From: CAZRCZ01 sp964598765
GTDB lineage: Bacteria; Sumerlaeota; Sumerlaeia; MVZB01; JAJFLK01
DNA: 64,000 bases
Direction of reading: 5' to 3'
NCBI GenBank assembly: GCA_964598765.1
Contig: CAZRCZ010000003.1
Location: 186,001-250,000 of the forward strand
The notes beneath the pieces were generated by a model. The model had not been told where the DNA came from and searched no databases. It was given only the letters and a program-made list of their open reading frames with translations. Each line of letters begins with the position of its first letter. Within the stretch, counting starts at the first letter, position 1. Shown here in pieces: positions 8,538 through 17,260 of this stretch. A program made the position numbers and the translations under genes.

Positions 8538-9419
8538 TTACGACTGATTCTTCCAGAGCCTCAGGATACCGAGTCGGCAAAGAGCGAAATCGTATTTCAC
8601 GGGATCGTCGGGCGAGAAACGGCGGAAAAAATCAGTGATTTCCTTGCGCGTCCGCGCATCGGCGATTTTTCGCCGCGTCGCGCCGAGGTGTTTTGAAATC
8701 CGCAAGATGTGCGTGTCCACGGGGAATTCCAAATCGGCGGGGCTTTCCGCGCTCCATAATCCAAGGTCAATTCCGTCATCCGGGCGAATGACCCATCGTA
8801 GAAACATATTAAGCCTTTTGCACGCGCTCGGTCCGTTGGCCATCGGAAGGAGATAATAAAATGAAATTGGGCGTCCGGAATTGCGCGGAGGCACGCCGTC
8901 AGAAAAATAGTCCTCCAAATCCAGCTTCAAGGCTTCATCAATGAACCGTCCCGCTCGATCCGCCACCGTTTCGCCTTTCGCCTTTCGCCTTTCGCCTTCA
9001 CGTTGCGCCGCTCTCCAAAAATTCTCGATGGACCCCCAGCCTCGCAACATTTGGCCGAGAAGGTGAATGAGCGCCGAAAGATCGCGGTCGTCGTTGAAGC
9101 GATGGTAGAAACCCTCCAGCGCGCGGTCGGATTTTCCGGGAACAAAATTGCGGGCGAAATTTGCCGGAGAGCGTCCCATTCGTTTGAACAAATCGCGGAG
9201 CGAACGATCAATCTGGGCCACGTTGCCGTATGCAAGCGAGGCGGCAAGAAAGGCGGCGATCTCACGATCCGCCCAATTCGCATAGCTCCGAGGCCAACTT
9301 AATGGATCATTCCGGATGAAACGGGGATGATGGTAGCGATCCAAGAGGCGATTCAAAAACGGCGCAAGATTTGCCGGTCGAGATTTCGAAAATTGGCGAG
9401 AAATCTGAGGAATAATCAC
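8538..9419 (-). CDS. TIGR02757 family protein (DUF2400)
   Basis: The 293-residue protein starts at a GTG. Its pattern fits the TIGR02757/DUF2400 family of unknown function, related to helix-hairpin-helix DNA glycosylase folds: DREIAAFLAASLAYGNVAQI near the N-terminus, then FYHRFNDDRDLSALIHLLG, and near the C-terminus FPVDTHILRISKHLGATRRK and FSPDDPVKYDFALCRLGI. The DTH motif with a following helix is the part recalling HhH proteins. A low-complexity Lys/Arg stretch (residues about 140-152) interrupts the middle and may be a local insertion. It stands alone between convergently spaced minus-strand genes. Confidence 0.85.
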   Translation of the reverse strand: MIIPQISRQFSKSRPANLAPFLNRLLDRYHHPRFIRNDPLSWPRSYANWADREIAAFLAASLAYGNVAQIDRSLRDLFKRMGRSPANFARNFVPGKSDRALEGFYHRFNDDRDLSALIHLLGQMLRGWGSIENFWRAAQREGERRKAKGETVADRAGRFIDEALKLDLEDYFSDGVPPRNSGRPISFYYLLPMANGPSACKRLNMFLRWVIRPDDGIDLGLWSAESPADLEFPVDTHILRISKHLGATRRKIADARTRKEITDFFRRFSPDDPVKYDFALCRLGILRLWKNQS

Positions 9420-9461
9420 TCAACCAAATTAACAGAGATGAACGGGTTTTACAGGATGATT

Positions 9462-10745
9462 TTACGCGCTCGCGTATCGTCGCGAGGCGTAGAACAAGAG
9501 CGCGACGGCGATCATCGGCGCGACGCAAAGCGAGGACATGACTTTACCCAGCGCGACGCCGTGATCGGGCAATTGCGCCATGCCGTAATGCAAAATGGCC
9601 GTCGCGCCCCAGATGCCGCCGAGCATGAGCGAAGTCCGTAGTCCGACCGTCAATCCACGCGATCCGCGGGCGAGCGATGTCATCACGGGCAACGTCGCGC
9701 CCGCCGTCGTTCCCGCCAGCGCGATCATCGCCAGCTTGGCCGGAGCCGAAGGGAAATAGAAGAATCCCGCGAACGGAAAAATCGAAAGCGCCTGAACGAT
9801 CATCACGATCCGGAACGGATTGCGCCGATCCGCCAGATGCGCGTAGAAGTAGGAAAAAATTCCGCCGATGACGCCGAAGATGAAACAAGCGTCACCCCCT
9901 AATCCCTCCGACTGATAGAGAACCTTGAAGAATTTCGGCGTGAAGAACATGACCGTTCCCCCTTCGAACGCCATGAGAAATCCGGCCATCCAAATCAACC
10001 CGAACGGAATTCGAGGATCATTGTTTGACTTGGAAGCGTGTTCACCGTTTGCGCCATTCTTGGGCGGATGAATGAACGCGAGGTAAGGGGCAAGTTCGAC
10101 TGTTTGAATTCCGCGAATGAGCAAGGCGGCGACGGTGACGAACGCTCCGAGATAGAGCCAATGAAATCCGCCGAATTGCAAATTTTCCATCCAATGTCCG
10201 GAAACCATCGCGCCGGAGGAGACGCCCAAGAATCCGAATGAAATGAAGATGGCGGTCGAGAGAGAAGGGCGGCGCGGAAGCGCAAGCTGAGCCAAAATAT
10301 AAGAGAAGGGATGAAACGCGCCGTTGGCGACGCCCGCCATACAAAACAAAATTTTGGCCTGCCAAGGGTGCGTCGTCCAACCGACCATAAACGTCAGCGC
10401 GCAGAAAAAAGGGCAAACGAGCAACATCACGGCGGTCCGCGTCCGCTCCATCACCCATCCGGCGACCGGTTGGGTAAAGTTGCTCACGAGGCTTGTCAGG
10501 ATCAAAATTCCTGCGATGCCGCCGAGCGTCAAATTGAATTTCCGCTCCATCGCCGGGATCATCGGCGCGGCAATTCCTATGCAGAAATCGTTGAAGAAAT
10601 GCGAAAGCGAAAGCGCGGCCAGCAGGGCGTAGTCGTTCGGCTTTTCAAAAATATCGAGCACCCGCGCGGACGAAATATACGCGGCGTGGGCGGATTCAAC
10701 AGCGGAGATGGCTCCTTGCTCTGCGATTTGCGGAGAGGTGTTCAT
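9462..10745 (-). CDS. MFS transporter
   Basis: A 427-residue twelve-helix major facilitator protein. After a short cytoplasmic N-terminus, TM1 reads YALLAALSLSHFFNDFCIGI, and the segment FNLTLGGIAGILILTSLVSN with GWVMERTRTAVMLL gives the TM2/loop2 motif. This N-terminal pattern (SHFxxD, then a drug-efflux-like loop) recalls the fosmidomycin-resistance (Fsr) branch, but substrate and direction are not provable. The start at 10745 overlaps the stop of the nitronate monooxygenase gene by 4 bp, so the two form a coupled pair; the longer frame to 10880 runs into that upstream gene. Confidence 0.88.
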   Translation of the reverse strand: MNTSPQIAEQGAISAVESAHAAYISSARVLDIFEKPNDYALLAALSLSHFFNDFCIGIAAPMIPAMERKFNLTLGGIAGILILTSLVSNFTQPVAGWVMERTRTAVMLLVCPFFCALTFMVGWTTHPWQAKILFCMAGVANGAFHPFSYILAQLALPRRPSLSTAIFISFGFLGVSSGAMVSGHWMENLQFGGFHWLYLGAFVTVAALLIRGIQTVELAPYLAFIHPPKNGANGEHASKSNNDPRIPFGLIWMAGFLMAFEGGTVMFFTPKFFKVLYQSEGLGGDACFIFGVIGGIFSYFYAHLADRRNPFRIVMIVQALSIFPFAGFFYFPSAPAKLAMIALAGTTAGATLPVMTSLARGSRGLTVGLRTSLMLGGIWGATAILHYGMAQLPDHGVALGKVMSSLCVAPMIAVALLFYASRRYASA

Positions 10746-11644
10746 CGTCCGTTGGACAGAGCCGGCAAGCCCGCGCGAACCGCTTCGTATTCCGCCACCA
10801 TGCGGTCCACCAACTCTTTGCAGGTGGGAACGTCCCTGATCAGGCCGACACCTTGTCCCGCGCTCCAAATTTCCTTCCATCGCCGCGTCTTGGCTTCCTC
10901 CGGCGTGGTCACGTCGCCGGGAATGCTCTTGCGGATGTAGTTGCCTTTGATCCCGCTCACGCGGTCCGTGTATTCGATGTCTTCAGGACTCGATTCGAGG
11001 ATCGCTTCCTTGAACTCCGGCTTGGCGGGAGATTCCCGCGTGGCGATGAATCGCGTGCCGATATAGGCGGCGTCCAGACCGAGCGATAGTGCCGCCGCCA
11101 ATCCGCGCCCGTCGGAAATTGCTCCGGCGGCCAAGACCGGAACGCCGAACTCTTTCTTCAACCATGGACCCAGCACGAAGGGGGTAATCTGCCCCGCGTG
11201 TCCGCCCGCTCCATACGCGACGGCGACCAAACCATCCACTCCCGCCTTGGCGACTTTCGTCGCGTGGCGCAGATTGATGACGTCGCTGAAAACACGGGTC
11301 TTGGTCCCGCGCGACGCCTTGATGATTTCGCTCGGATCGCCGAGGCTCGTGATGATGAGCGCGACTTCCTCCTCGAAGATCGTCCGCACGTCGTCCGCAA
11401 GGCGGTCGTTGAGCTTCAGAGGAAGATTGACTCCGAACGGCTTCCTTGTTCGGCTTTTGATTTCCTTGATCGCCTTGACGAAATCCTCGTGCGTGCGGAA
11501 ATTCGGCGAGGGAAACGTCCCCAGCGCACCGGCCTGCGACGCGGCGACGACCAAATCGGGAAACGACACCAAAAACATCGGCGCGCAGACGATGGGGTAG
11601 TCAATCCCCATCATTTCGGTGAATTGGGTTTTGATTTTGGGCAT
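10742..11644 (-). CDS. Nitronate monooxygenase family FMN enzyme
   Basis: A 300-residue TIM-barrel flavoprotein. The ATG at 11644 has GAGGA about 10 nt upstream and begins the canonical N-terminus (FTEMMGIDYPIVCAPMFLVS). FMN-binding elements are visible: AAGAISDGRGLAAALSLGLD and YIGTRFIATRES. GAGGHAG contains the histidine used as catalytic base in class II nitronate monooxygenases. The family oxidises alkyl nitronates to carbonyl and nitrite, but many members act on other substrates. Coupling to the MFS gene suggests transport and oxidation of one compound, as an inference. Confidence 0.9.
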   Translation of the reverse strand: MPKIKTQFTEMMGIDYPIVCAPMFLVSFPDLVVAASQAGALGTFPSPNFRTHEDFVKAIKEIKSRTRKPFGVNLPLKLNDRLADDVRTIFEEEVALIITSLGDPSEIIKASRGTKTRVFSDVINLRHATKVAKAGVDGLVAVAYGAGGHAGQITPFVLGPWLKKEFGVPVLAAGAISDGRGLAAALSLGLDAAYIGTRFIATRESPAKPEFKEAILESSPEDIEYTDRVSGIKGNYIRKSIPGDVTTPEEAKTRRWKEIWSAGQGVGLIRDVPTCKELVDRMVAEYEAVRAGLPALSNGR

Positions 11645-12012
11645 GGTGATCGGTTCCTCGTTTCTTTCCCGCAGGCACTTGAATATTCGCCAGTTTATCC
11701 TTGAACTTTTATTGATAATGGTCAAGGGCGAGAAAAAAAAAGTCAGTTTAACCCCCGAGGCGCCAAAAACGCCGAGCAACAAGCCACTGATTTCACGGAT
11801 TGCGCAGATGAATTCCGAGCTTTCGCACCTTTGGTTTTCTCCCCCTCCCAGTAACTTGTCGTTCTTGGCGTCATGACGGCTCAATTTCAAGAGGTTGTTT
11901 TGAACTGGCGGCGGATCACCCGATCAGGTAAATTGAAAAGTGGATCGAAACGCGCGGGAGGCAATTCCCGCAACCGCATCGGCGGAGATTTGACGGCGAA
12001 AAGGAGATGGTC
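11645..12012. other. Intergenic region, divergent promoters
   Basis: This 368-bp gap separates the minus-strand nitronate monooxygenase gene from the plus-strand Nfu gene. It contains A-rich stretches near 11725-11750 that may carry promoter elements for both directions. A 68-residue plus-strand frame at 11873-12079 lacks family character and overlaps the Nfu start; I do not call it a gene. Confidence 0.5.
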
Positions 12013-12579
12013 ATGGCGGAAACGCTTTCCCAAAAAGTCGCGGTGTTCGTGGAACCAACCCCCAATCCGAACAGTTTGAAATTCATCATCGGTCGCGAGA
12101 TCGTTCCCGACGGATCGTATGAATTCGCCAACGCCGCCGAGGCCGCCGATTCCTTTCTGGCGGCGAGTTTGTTCGGCGTCAAAGGGGTCGAAGGGGTGTT
12201 CATCGGCAGGGATTTCGTCACGGTCCGCAAAACCGCCGACGCCGATTGGGACGAAATCGAATCGAAGGCGATTCAGATCATTGAGGATGGCATTTCCTCC
12301 TCTAGACCGGTGGTGAAGGAGAGAAAAGCGCAGGGGGGTGGCGATGCCTCCGGCGTCGAATCGCGGATCCGCAAAATTTTGGACGAGGAAATCCGTCCCG
12401 CCGTGGCATCCGACGGCGGCGACGTGGTCTTTCAGGGTTACAATGACGGCGTTCTCACACTGCGCTTGGTCGGCTCGTGCAGTGGTTGTCCCAGCTCGAC
12501 GATGACGCTCAAGATGGGGATCGAGCGGCGCCTCCGCGAAGACGTGCCGGAGCTAAGAGAAGTCGTCTCGATGATGTGA
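12013..12579 (+). CDS. Nfu-type Fe-S cluster scaffold/carrier
   Basis: A 188-residue protein with the two-domain Nfu layout. The N-terminal Nfu domain begins FVEPTPNPNSLKFIIGREIV, and the C-terminal NifU-like domain has IRPAVASDGGDVVFQGYNDG followed by the cluster-binding GSCSGCPSS (CxxC). The CxxC cysteines bind a [4Fe-4S] cluster, bridged in a dimer, for delivery to apo-proteins. A perfect AAGGAG at 12001-12006 decides the start: it is 6 nt before the ATG at 12013, while the ATG at 12007 directly abuts it. No isc/suf genes are adjacent, so it acts as a stand-alone carrier here. Confidence 0.93.
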   Translation: MAETLSQKVAVFVEPTPNPNSLKFIIGREIVPDGSYEFANAAEAADSFLAASLFGVKGVEGVFIGRDFVTVRKTADADWDEIESKAIQIIEDGISSSRPVVKERKAQGGGDASGVESRIRKILDEEIRPAVASDGGDVVFQGYNDGVLTLRLVGSCSGCPSSTMTLKMGIERRLREDVPELREVVSMM

Positions 12580-12646
12580 CGGGGCGACCAAGCGGATTGC
12601 TCGGCGCGCCGCAACCATTGATCCGCGACCTCGCGGTTTTCCAAAT

Positions 12647-13834
12647 ATGAAATCACTTCTCCTGCTTTCATTTGTCGAGTGGGGGAGCGGTTTCCAGCGT
12701 CCCCAACACATGGCGGTCGGGTTCGCCCGTCGCGGCTGGCGCGTCGTCTATGCTTCGCCCGGACATCTTCATCGCAAGCGGCGACGAACGCCGAGCGGGC
12801 TTGATCTGCCTCCCAATCTCGAAGTGATGGAGCCTCCCGCGCTTCCGGGCGCGCGACATTCCAATTTGATCATGGGGATCAATCAGAAGATCATGGGGCT
12901 TGCGCTCAATCCTCACGCGGATCGGATGATGAAATTCAACTGGCAACTTTTTGGCCGGGCGCAGGATGGAGACGACCGCCAGCCGTGGGACGCGCTGATT
13001 TTCAACAATCCGATGTGGAGTCCGATGATCCGGCACATGCCCGCGCATCTGAAAATCTTAGACGCCATGGACGATCTCTCGCCGACCGTCCGCGATCCGG
13101 GGCAAATTGATAATCTGGAACACATGGCTTTGGAGTTCGTGGATGGCGTTTGGACGGGAGCTTCAGCCATGGCCGAGCGGTTCAGCGGCAAACATCGCAA
13201 GGTGCGGTTTATCCCGTGCGGCGTGGACGCGGAGCGATTCGCGCATCCGAACGCCGCGGAAGTGGCCAAGGTGAAGGAAGAATTGCGCGCGATTTTCGGC
13301 GACGAGAAAAATTCGGACGATAAACAATCTCCGCCGCTGGCGGGGTTCTTCGGCGTTATCAATGAACGCTTCAATCCCGATTTGCTCAATCCGTTGCTCG
13401 ACGCAGGCTGGCGCGTCATTCTGATCGGCCCCTCCTCCCATTTTGTCACTTGGCGTTTGTCCCGGTCGCATTCGTTACGGTTCTTGGGTCCCCGGCCTTA
13501 CGCCTCGTTGCCCGCTTATCTCGCCTGTCTGGATTTGGCGTTGATTCCTTATCACGTCGAGGGCGCGCATCGGTTCTTGAATCCGGTCAAGGCGTTGGAA
13601 TATCTCGCCGGAGGCAAACCGGTTCTCTCTTCGGCCTTGCCCGAAATTGAAAAATTTCTTGGCGAGTATGTTTTGATCGGGCGAACGCCGGAGGATTGGA
13701 GCCGCATCGCGCGGGAGTGGCCCGCGGTCTGTGATCAAACGCGGCAACAGGCGCTTCGGGGACAAATTTTCGCGCGGGCGCGGAGTTGGGACGCCATGGT
13801 GGATGAAATGAGTGAGGATTTGGTAGGCGTCTGA
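12647..13834 (+). CDS. Glycosyltransferase, GT4-like (TuaH type)
   Basis: A 395-residue cytoplasmic GT-B fold protein. The N-terminal domain has SFVEWGSGFQRPQHMAVGFA, the RPQH motif characteristic of TuaH-like glycosyltransferases, then ILDAMDDLSPTVRDPGQ. The C-terminal nucleotide-sugar domain has FIPCGVDAERF and FLNPVKALEYLAGGKPVLSS, the E-x7-E-like donor-binding motif (LNPVKALEYLAGG). It likely transfers a sugar to a polysaccharide or lipid-linked acceptor. It is the first of two glycosyltransferase genes in a row, followed by a cyclase-like and an isomerase-like gene on the same strand, suggesting a surface glycan or glycosylated metabolite cluster. Confidence 0.85.
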   Translation: MKSLLLLSFVEWGSGFQRPQHMAVGFARRGWRVVYASPGHLHRKRRRTPSGLDLPPNLEVMEPPALPGARHSNLIMGINQKIMGLALNPHADRMMKFNWQLFGRAQDGDDRQPWDALIFNNPMWSPMIRHMPAHLKILDAMDDLSPTVRDPGQIDNLEHMALEFVDGVWTGASAMAERFSGKHRKVRFIPCGVDAERFAHPNAAEVAKVKEELRAIFGDEKNSDDKQSPPLAGFFGVINERFNPDLLNPLLDAGWRVILIGPSSHFVTWRLSRSHSLRFLGPRPYASLPAYLACLDLALIPYHVEGAHRFLNPVKALEYLAGGKPVLSSALPEIEKFLGEYVLIGRTPEDWSRIAREWPAVCDQTRQQALRGQIFARARSWDAMVDEMSEDLVGV

Positions 13835-13874
13835 TTCCAATTTGCATATGTCCCGATGATCTACACGGATATTT

Positions 13875-13906
13875 CTTGCTCTTAAATCTTGCTCTTGCTC
13901 TTTTGC
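13875..13906. repeat. Hexad TTGCTC-type repeat
   Basis: Run of TTGCTC/AATCTT hexads ending 3 bp before the ATG of the second glycosyltransferase, so it forms that gene's leader and displaces any Shine-Dalgarno sequence. Same family as at 7671-7692. Confidence 0.75.
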
Positions 13907-13908
13907 TG

Positions 13909-15111
13909 ATGCCCCTTCGCGTATTTCACCTTCTTGACGGTCGCCATTTCGGCGGATGCGAGCAAATGGTTCGTCGTCTGGCGATGGCGTCGAAGCGCAT
14001 CGGCGTCGAAGCATCGGTTTATTGTCTCGCAGAAGGAAGGTTGAGCGATTGTCTCCGGCACGATGGCGTTGCCGTCCGCGTTTTTCCCTCGACCGGAAAA
14101 TATGATCTTCGCCCGTTTAAGGGCATGGCGCGTGCGTTGATTGAAGACAAAGCGCAAATTATCCAAGCCCACACCAGCCGAACGCATTTGTTTGCCCGCA
14201 TCCTTTCGCGGCGCGTCGGAATCCCCAACATCACGACGATCCATTCTCCCATTGCGCAGGATGAAAACCAATCGTTGCGCCGCCATCCGCTCCGCGCATG
14301 GATTGAGCGCCTCGGACGACGCTGGACTGATCACATATGTCCCGTGAGCAAGGAGGAGACCGAACGATTGATCGGAGAGGAGAAGGTCCCGCCGGAAAAA
14401 ATTGCCTGGATTCCCAACGGCGTCGAAGCGATTGCCGAGTCGGAATTGAAGCGGAAAGGACGAGACGAAGCAATCTTGCAAATTCTAAGTAAAAAGAATC
14501 TCCCGAGCGACGCCTTCGTCGCCGCTATGATCGCGTCGCATCGTCCGCGCAAGGGGACCGACGTTCTGATCCGCGCCTTCGTCCGATTCGCCGCCGAAGA
14601 GAAGCACGCGCTCCTTCTCATCATCGGCGACGATGAATTCGCCCGTCCGCGAAATTATTTGTCCCAACTTCAAGACCTCAGCCGACAATTGGGAACCGGG
14701 AACCGAACGTATTTTGCCGGATTTCAGGATGATCCTTGGGCGCTGGGCCGCGACGCCGACGTCATTGTTCAGCCCAGTCTTTTTGGCGAGGGGCTTCCTC
14801 TTGCGTTGCTTGAAGCAATGAACCGCGGCTTGCCGATCTTCGCTTCATACGTTCCGGGCAATCGGGAGTGCGTAGAGAATAACGTCAATGGCTGGCTTCA
14901 CCCGGCCGGGGACGCCGACGAATTAGCGAGTCAACTCCTCCGAGTCTCGCGGGTCCGAAACTCGATGGTTCAAATGGGCAGGAAGGGGCGCGAGATTTTT
15001 CTCGAACGATACGAACTCACCCGAATCCTAAATCAATGGAAATCGCTTTACGAAAAGCTGACCGAGCCAAATTCACCACCAAGACACCAAGTCGCCAAGA
15101 AGACGAAGTAA
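13909..15111 (+). CDS. Glycosyltransferase family 4
   Basis: A 400-residue GT-B glycosyltransferase. The ATG at 13909 begins PLRVFHLLDGRHFGGCEQMV, the glycine-rich acceptor-side loop of GT4 enzymes. The donor side is clear: CPVSKEETERLIG, WIPNGVEAI, MIASHRPRKGTDVLIRAF and PSLFGEGLPLALLEAMNRGL, the E-x7-E motif. No recognisable ribosome-binding site precedes it because a hexad repeat occupies the leader. The last twelve or so codons (SPPRHQVAKKTK) are encoded by the left arm of a CACCAAG heptad hairpin at 15072-15175, so the C-terminus looks replaced or extended by repeat DNA. Confidence 0.9.
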   Translation: MPLRVFHLLDGRHFGGCEQMVRRLAMASKRIGVEASVYCLAEGRLSDCLRHDGVAVRVFPSTGKYDLRPFKGMARALIEDKAQIIQAHTSRTHLFARILSRRVGIPNITTIHSPIAQDENQSLRRHPLRAWIERLGRRWTDHICPVSKEETERLIGEEKVPPEKIAWIPNGVEAIAESELKRKGRDEAILQILSKKNLPSDAFVAAMIASHRPRKGTDVLIRAFVRFAAEEKHALLLIIGDDEFARPRNYLSQLQDLSRQLGTGNRTYFAGFQDDPWALGRDADVIVQPSLFGEGLPLALLEAMNRGLPIFASYVPGNRECVENNVNGWLHPAGDADELASQLLRVSRVRNSMVQMGRKGREIFLERYELTRILNQWKSLYEKLTEPNSPPRHQVAKKTK

Positions 15112-15175
15112 ATCTGGTTTTGCTGTAGATTGCGTCGCATTTTATTCCTTGGTGTCGTGGTGCCTTGGTGGTGAA
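15072..15175. repeat. CACCAAG heptad hairpin
   Basis: Left arm 15072-15101 (CCACCAAGACACCAAGTCGC core) and right arm 15147-15175 (CTTGGTGTCGTGGTGCCTTG core) are imperfect inverted copies, each made of four heptads of CACCAAG type, with a 45-bp spacer. The left arm lies inside the 3' end of the glycosyltransferase gene and supplies its last codons. Confidence 0.85.
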
Positions 15176-15239
15176 AAATCCAAAAATCGTAATCCTCTCG
15201 CCTTTTGAATGAGCTTGTGTAAAAAGTTGGAACAGCAAG

Positions 15240-16334
15240 ATGCAGACCTATCAAGCCACCGTCCAAGGTCATTGGCCGATTTTCTTTGGCCGCGATTCGC
15301 GGGAATTGCTCCTTGAGGAGATCGAAAAACTCGCGCCGGATCGCGTATTTATTCTGACCGATCACACCGTCGAATCGCTTCATGCCGAGGCGATCAAGGA
15401 GAATATCCCGCACGCCGTGCCGCATGAGGTCGTTGTATTCAATGAAGGCGAGGAAAATAAAAATCTCGCGACGCTGGAGCACGTCGCGGGGGATCTGATC
15501 CGCGCAGGAGTTTCCGACGGCTCGTTGATTCTGAACGTGGGCGGAGGCGTGGTCTTGAACATGGGAGGATTGGTCACCTCCTTGCTTGGACGTGGCGTCC
15601 GGTTCGCCCAAATTCCGACGACCTTCGCGGCCCAATGGGGATCGGTCAACACCAACCGTCAGGCGATCCATTTTGTCGGGGTGAAAAACTCGCTCGGGCT
15701 TTATCGCTCCCCCGTTTTCTCTGTAATTGATCCATATTTTCTGGAGACCGAGCCGGAACAGCAAGTTTTGGCAGGATTGGTGGAGTTCGTCCAATGCGCG
15801 CTCGTCTTGGGAGGATCAATCTTTGAGGCGGCCAAAGGCACTCTGTCGGGCAAAGACCCGCATCTTCCCCCCGGATTGGATTCAACCTTGCAGATTTGTC
15901 TGGAGCAGTCGCTGGCGATGGGGAAGGAGGATCCGGAGGAAAGGCGAGCTGAACGACTGGACGCCTACGGTTACACGTTGGGGCGCGCGCTTGAGGTTTT
16001 GAGCGACGGAAGAGTCACCCCAAATGAGGCGCGATACTATGGGATGAAGACTGCGGCGGAACTGGCGCGAATACGGGGTGTGATGAACGAAACGGAATAT
16101 CAACGCCACGCCTCCTTGATGAAGTTACTCAAGCTCCAAGCGCAATTTCCCCCGCACGTCCGCACCGACCGCCTGATTCATCAGCTTCACGGCAACAACA
16201 AGACGGAGACCGATGGGTTGAAATTCATGTTGCTTGAGGCGGTCGGCGTTCCCTCCCGCGACAACGGGGGTTGGGTCGAGGTCCGCGACGCCGAAATCGC
16301 GCAGGCCGTCGAAAAGGTCCGCGCCGATGCTTAG
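15240..16334 (+). CDS. Dehydroquinate-synthase-fold protein lacking the zinc histidines
   Basis: A 364-residue protein of the sugar-phosphate cyclase superfamily (DHQ synthase, 2-deoxy-scyllo-inosose synthase, EEVS). NAD-binding GGGVVLNMGG (101-110), RFAQIPTTFAAQWGSV (121-136), GVKNSLGLYRSP (147-158) and AGLVEFVQ align with the family, and Glu182 matches the metal-ligand glutamate. The usual GHTxGHA motif is instead GYTLGRA (244-250) and the usual HGE is PNE (261-263), so both zinc histidines are missing, and GGGVxxD has Asn for Asp. It therefore probably does not run the standard zinc-dependent cyclisation. The 3' end overlaps the isomerase gene by 8 bp, implying a joint role. I do not know a characterised member with this pattern. 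Confidence 0.8.
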   Translation: MQTYQATVQGHWPIFFGRDSRELLLEEIEKLAPDRVFILTDHTVESLHAEAIKENIPHAVPHEVVVFNEGEENKNLATLEHVAGDLIRAGVSDGSLILNVGGGVVLNMGGLVTSLLGRGVRFAQIPTTFAAQWGSVNTNRQAIHFVGVKNSLGLYRSPVFSVIDPYFLETEPEQQVLAGLVEFVQCALVLGGSIFEAAKGTLSGKDPHLPPGLDSTLQICLEQSLAMGKEDPEERRAERLDAYGYTLGRALEVLSDGRVTPNEARYYGMKTAAELARIRGVMNETEYQRHASLMKLLKLQAQFPPHVRTDRLIHQLHGNNKTETDGLKFMLLEAVGVPSRDNGGWVEVRDAEIAQAVEKVRADA

Positions 16335-17139
16335 CTACAGCACGCTGGGTCTTCCCGAATGGCCGCTGGAGGACCTTTGCGTTCTCCTAAAACAATTCGG
16401 ATACGAGGGAATGGAGATCGCGCTCGGTAAGGATCATATTCGGCGACCGGGGGATGCGGATTTCTGGCGGCGCGTCGGCGAAGCGGCAACTCAAGCGGGA
16501 ATCGCGATTACGAATCTTCATCTGGGAAATCCCCGGATTTACGACGATCCGAACGAGCCGCGTCTTCTCAGCCGCGATTCCAAAAAACTCCAAGTCCAAA
16601 AGAATCTGATATTCTCCGCCTTTGAAATTGCCCATCGTCTTGAATGCCCGCTTGTGACCGCCGCCTGCGGTCCGGCGGAATCGGACATGAGCGAATCCTT
16701 GGCATGGAATCAACTGGTTGATGTGTCAAGTACCATTCTGGCGCGGCGTCCCGCCCGGTGCGATTTTCTCCTCGAACACGAACCGGAGCATTTTTTCCGG
16801 ACTTCCGATCAGATCTCGCGTCTGCACGGGCAAACCGACGGCGGGGTTTATTCCAATTTGGACGTGGGACATTTGCAAGTCGTCGGCGAACCGATCGGTG
16901 CGGCAATCCGAAAATTGGGGCCGATCGTTAAAAACATTCATTTGGAAGACATCAAGGATCGGCGTCATCGCCATCTCATTCCGGGCGAAGGAGACATAGA
17001 TTTCGTCGAGGTTGGTCAAGCCTTGGCGGACATTGATTATTCCGGCCCGCTGACGGCGGATCTGTATCCATACGCCGCCGCGCCAATTCCCGCGTTGATC
17101 AAGGCCAAGGAATCCTTTTCGAATCTCTTGAAACGATAA
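16327..17139 (+). CDS. Sugar phosphate isomerase/epimerase family TIM-barrel protein
   Basis: A 270-residue protein of the xylose-isomerase-like (AP endonuclease 2) superfamily. Metal-ligand positions can be traced: YEGMEIAL, TNLHLGNPR, LLEHEPEHFF, SNLDVGHLQVV (Asp...His) and NIHLEDIKD, ending with the common LIPGEGDIDFVEVGQAL. Members isomerise or dehydrate sugars and inososes (IolE, IolI) using a divalent metal. The ATG at 16327 lies 8 bp inside the end of the dehydroquinate-synthase-like gene, strong evidence for an operon and possibly successive steps on one cyclitol or sugar. The exact substrate is not deducible. Confidence 0.85.
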   Translation: MLSYSTLGLPEWPLEDLCVLLKQFGYEGMEIALGKDHIRRPGDADFWRRVGEAATQAGIAITNLHLGNPRIYDDPNEPRLLSRDSKKLQVQKNLIFSAFEIAHRLECPLVTAACGPAESDMSESLAWNQLVDVSSTILARRPARCDFLLEHEPEHFFRTSDQISRLHGQTDGGVYSNLDVGHLQVVGEPIGAAIRKLGPIVKNIHLEDIKDRRHRHLIPGEGDIDFVEVGQALADIDYSGPLTADLYPYAAAPIPALIKAKESFSNLLKR

Positions 17140-17151
17140 TGAAATTCAAGA

Positions 17152-17239
17152 ATTACACCACCATGACACCAAGTCACCAAGAAGAAAAGAGTGGGACTTC
17201 AGCGCGCGTCGGACTTCCTTGGTGTCTTGGTGGTGTAAT
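17152..17239. repeat. CACCAAG heptad hairpin
   Basis: Left arm 17152-17184 (ACACCACCATGACACCAAGT core) and right arm 17214-17239 (CCTTGGTGTCTTGGTGGTGT core) are near-perfect inverted copies flanking about 30 bp. The hairpin fills the gap between the isomerase and penicillin acylase genes. Confidence 0.85.
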
Positions 17240-17260
17240 AACCCATGGAAAGATAGGCTT

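Noticed and set aside
11873..12079. 68-residue Arg-rich plus-strand ORF upstream of the Nfu gene
   Set aside because: Overlaps the Nfu start, low complexity, no ribosome-binding site.
15240..17139. Assignment of the cyclase-like/isomerase pair to the Ebo (EboD/EboE) metabolite-export cluster
   Set aside because: EboD keeps the zinc histidines and the EboE N-terminus differs; EboA, EboB, EboC and EboF are not present here.
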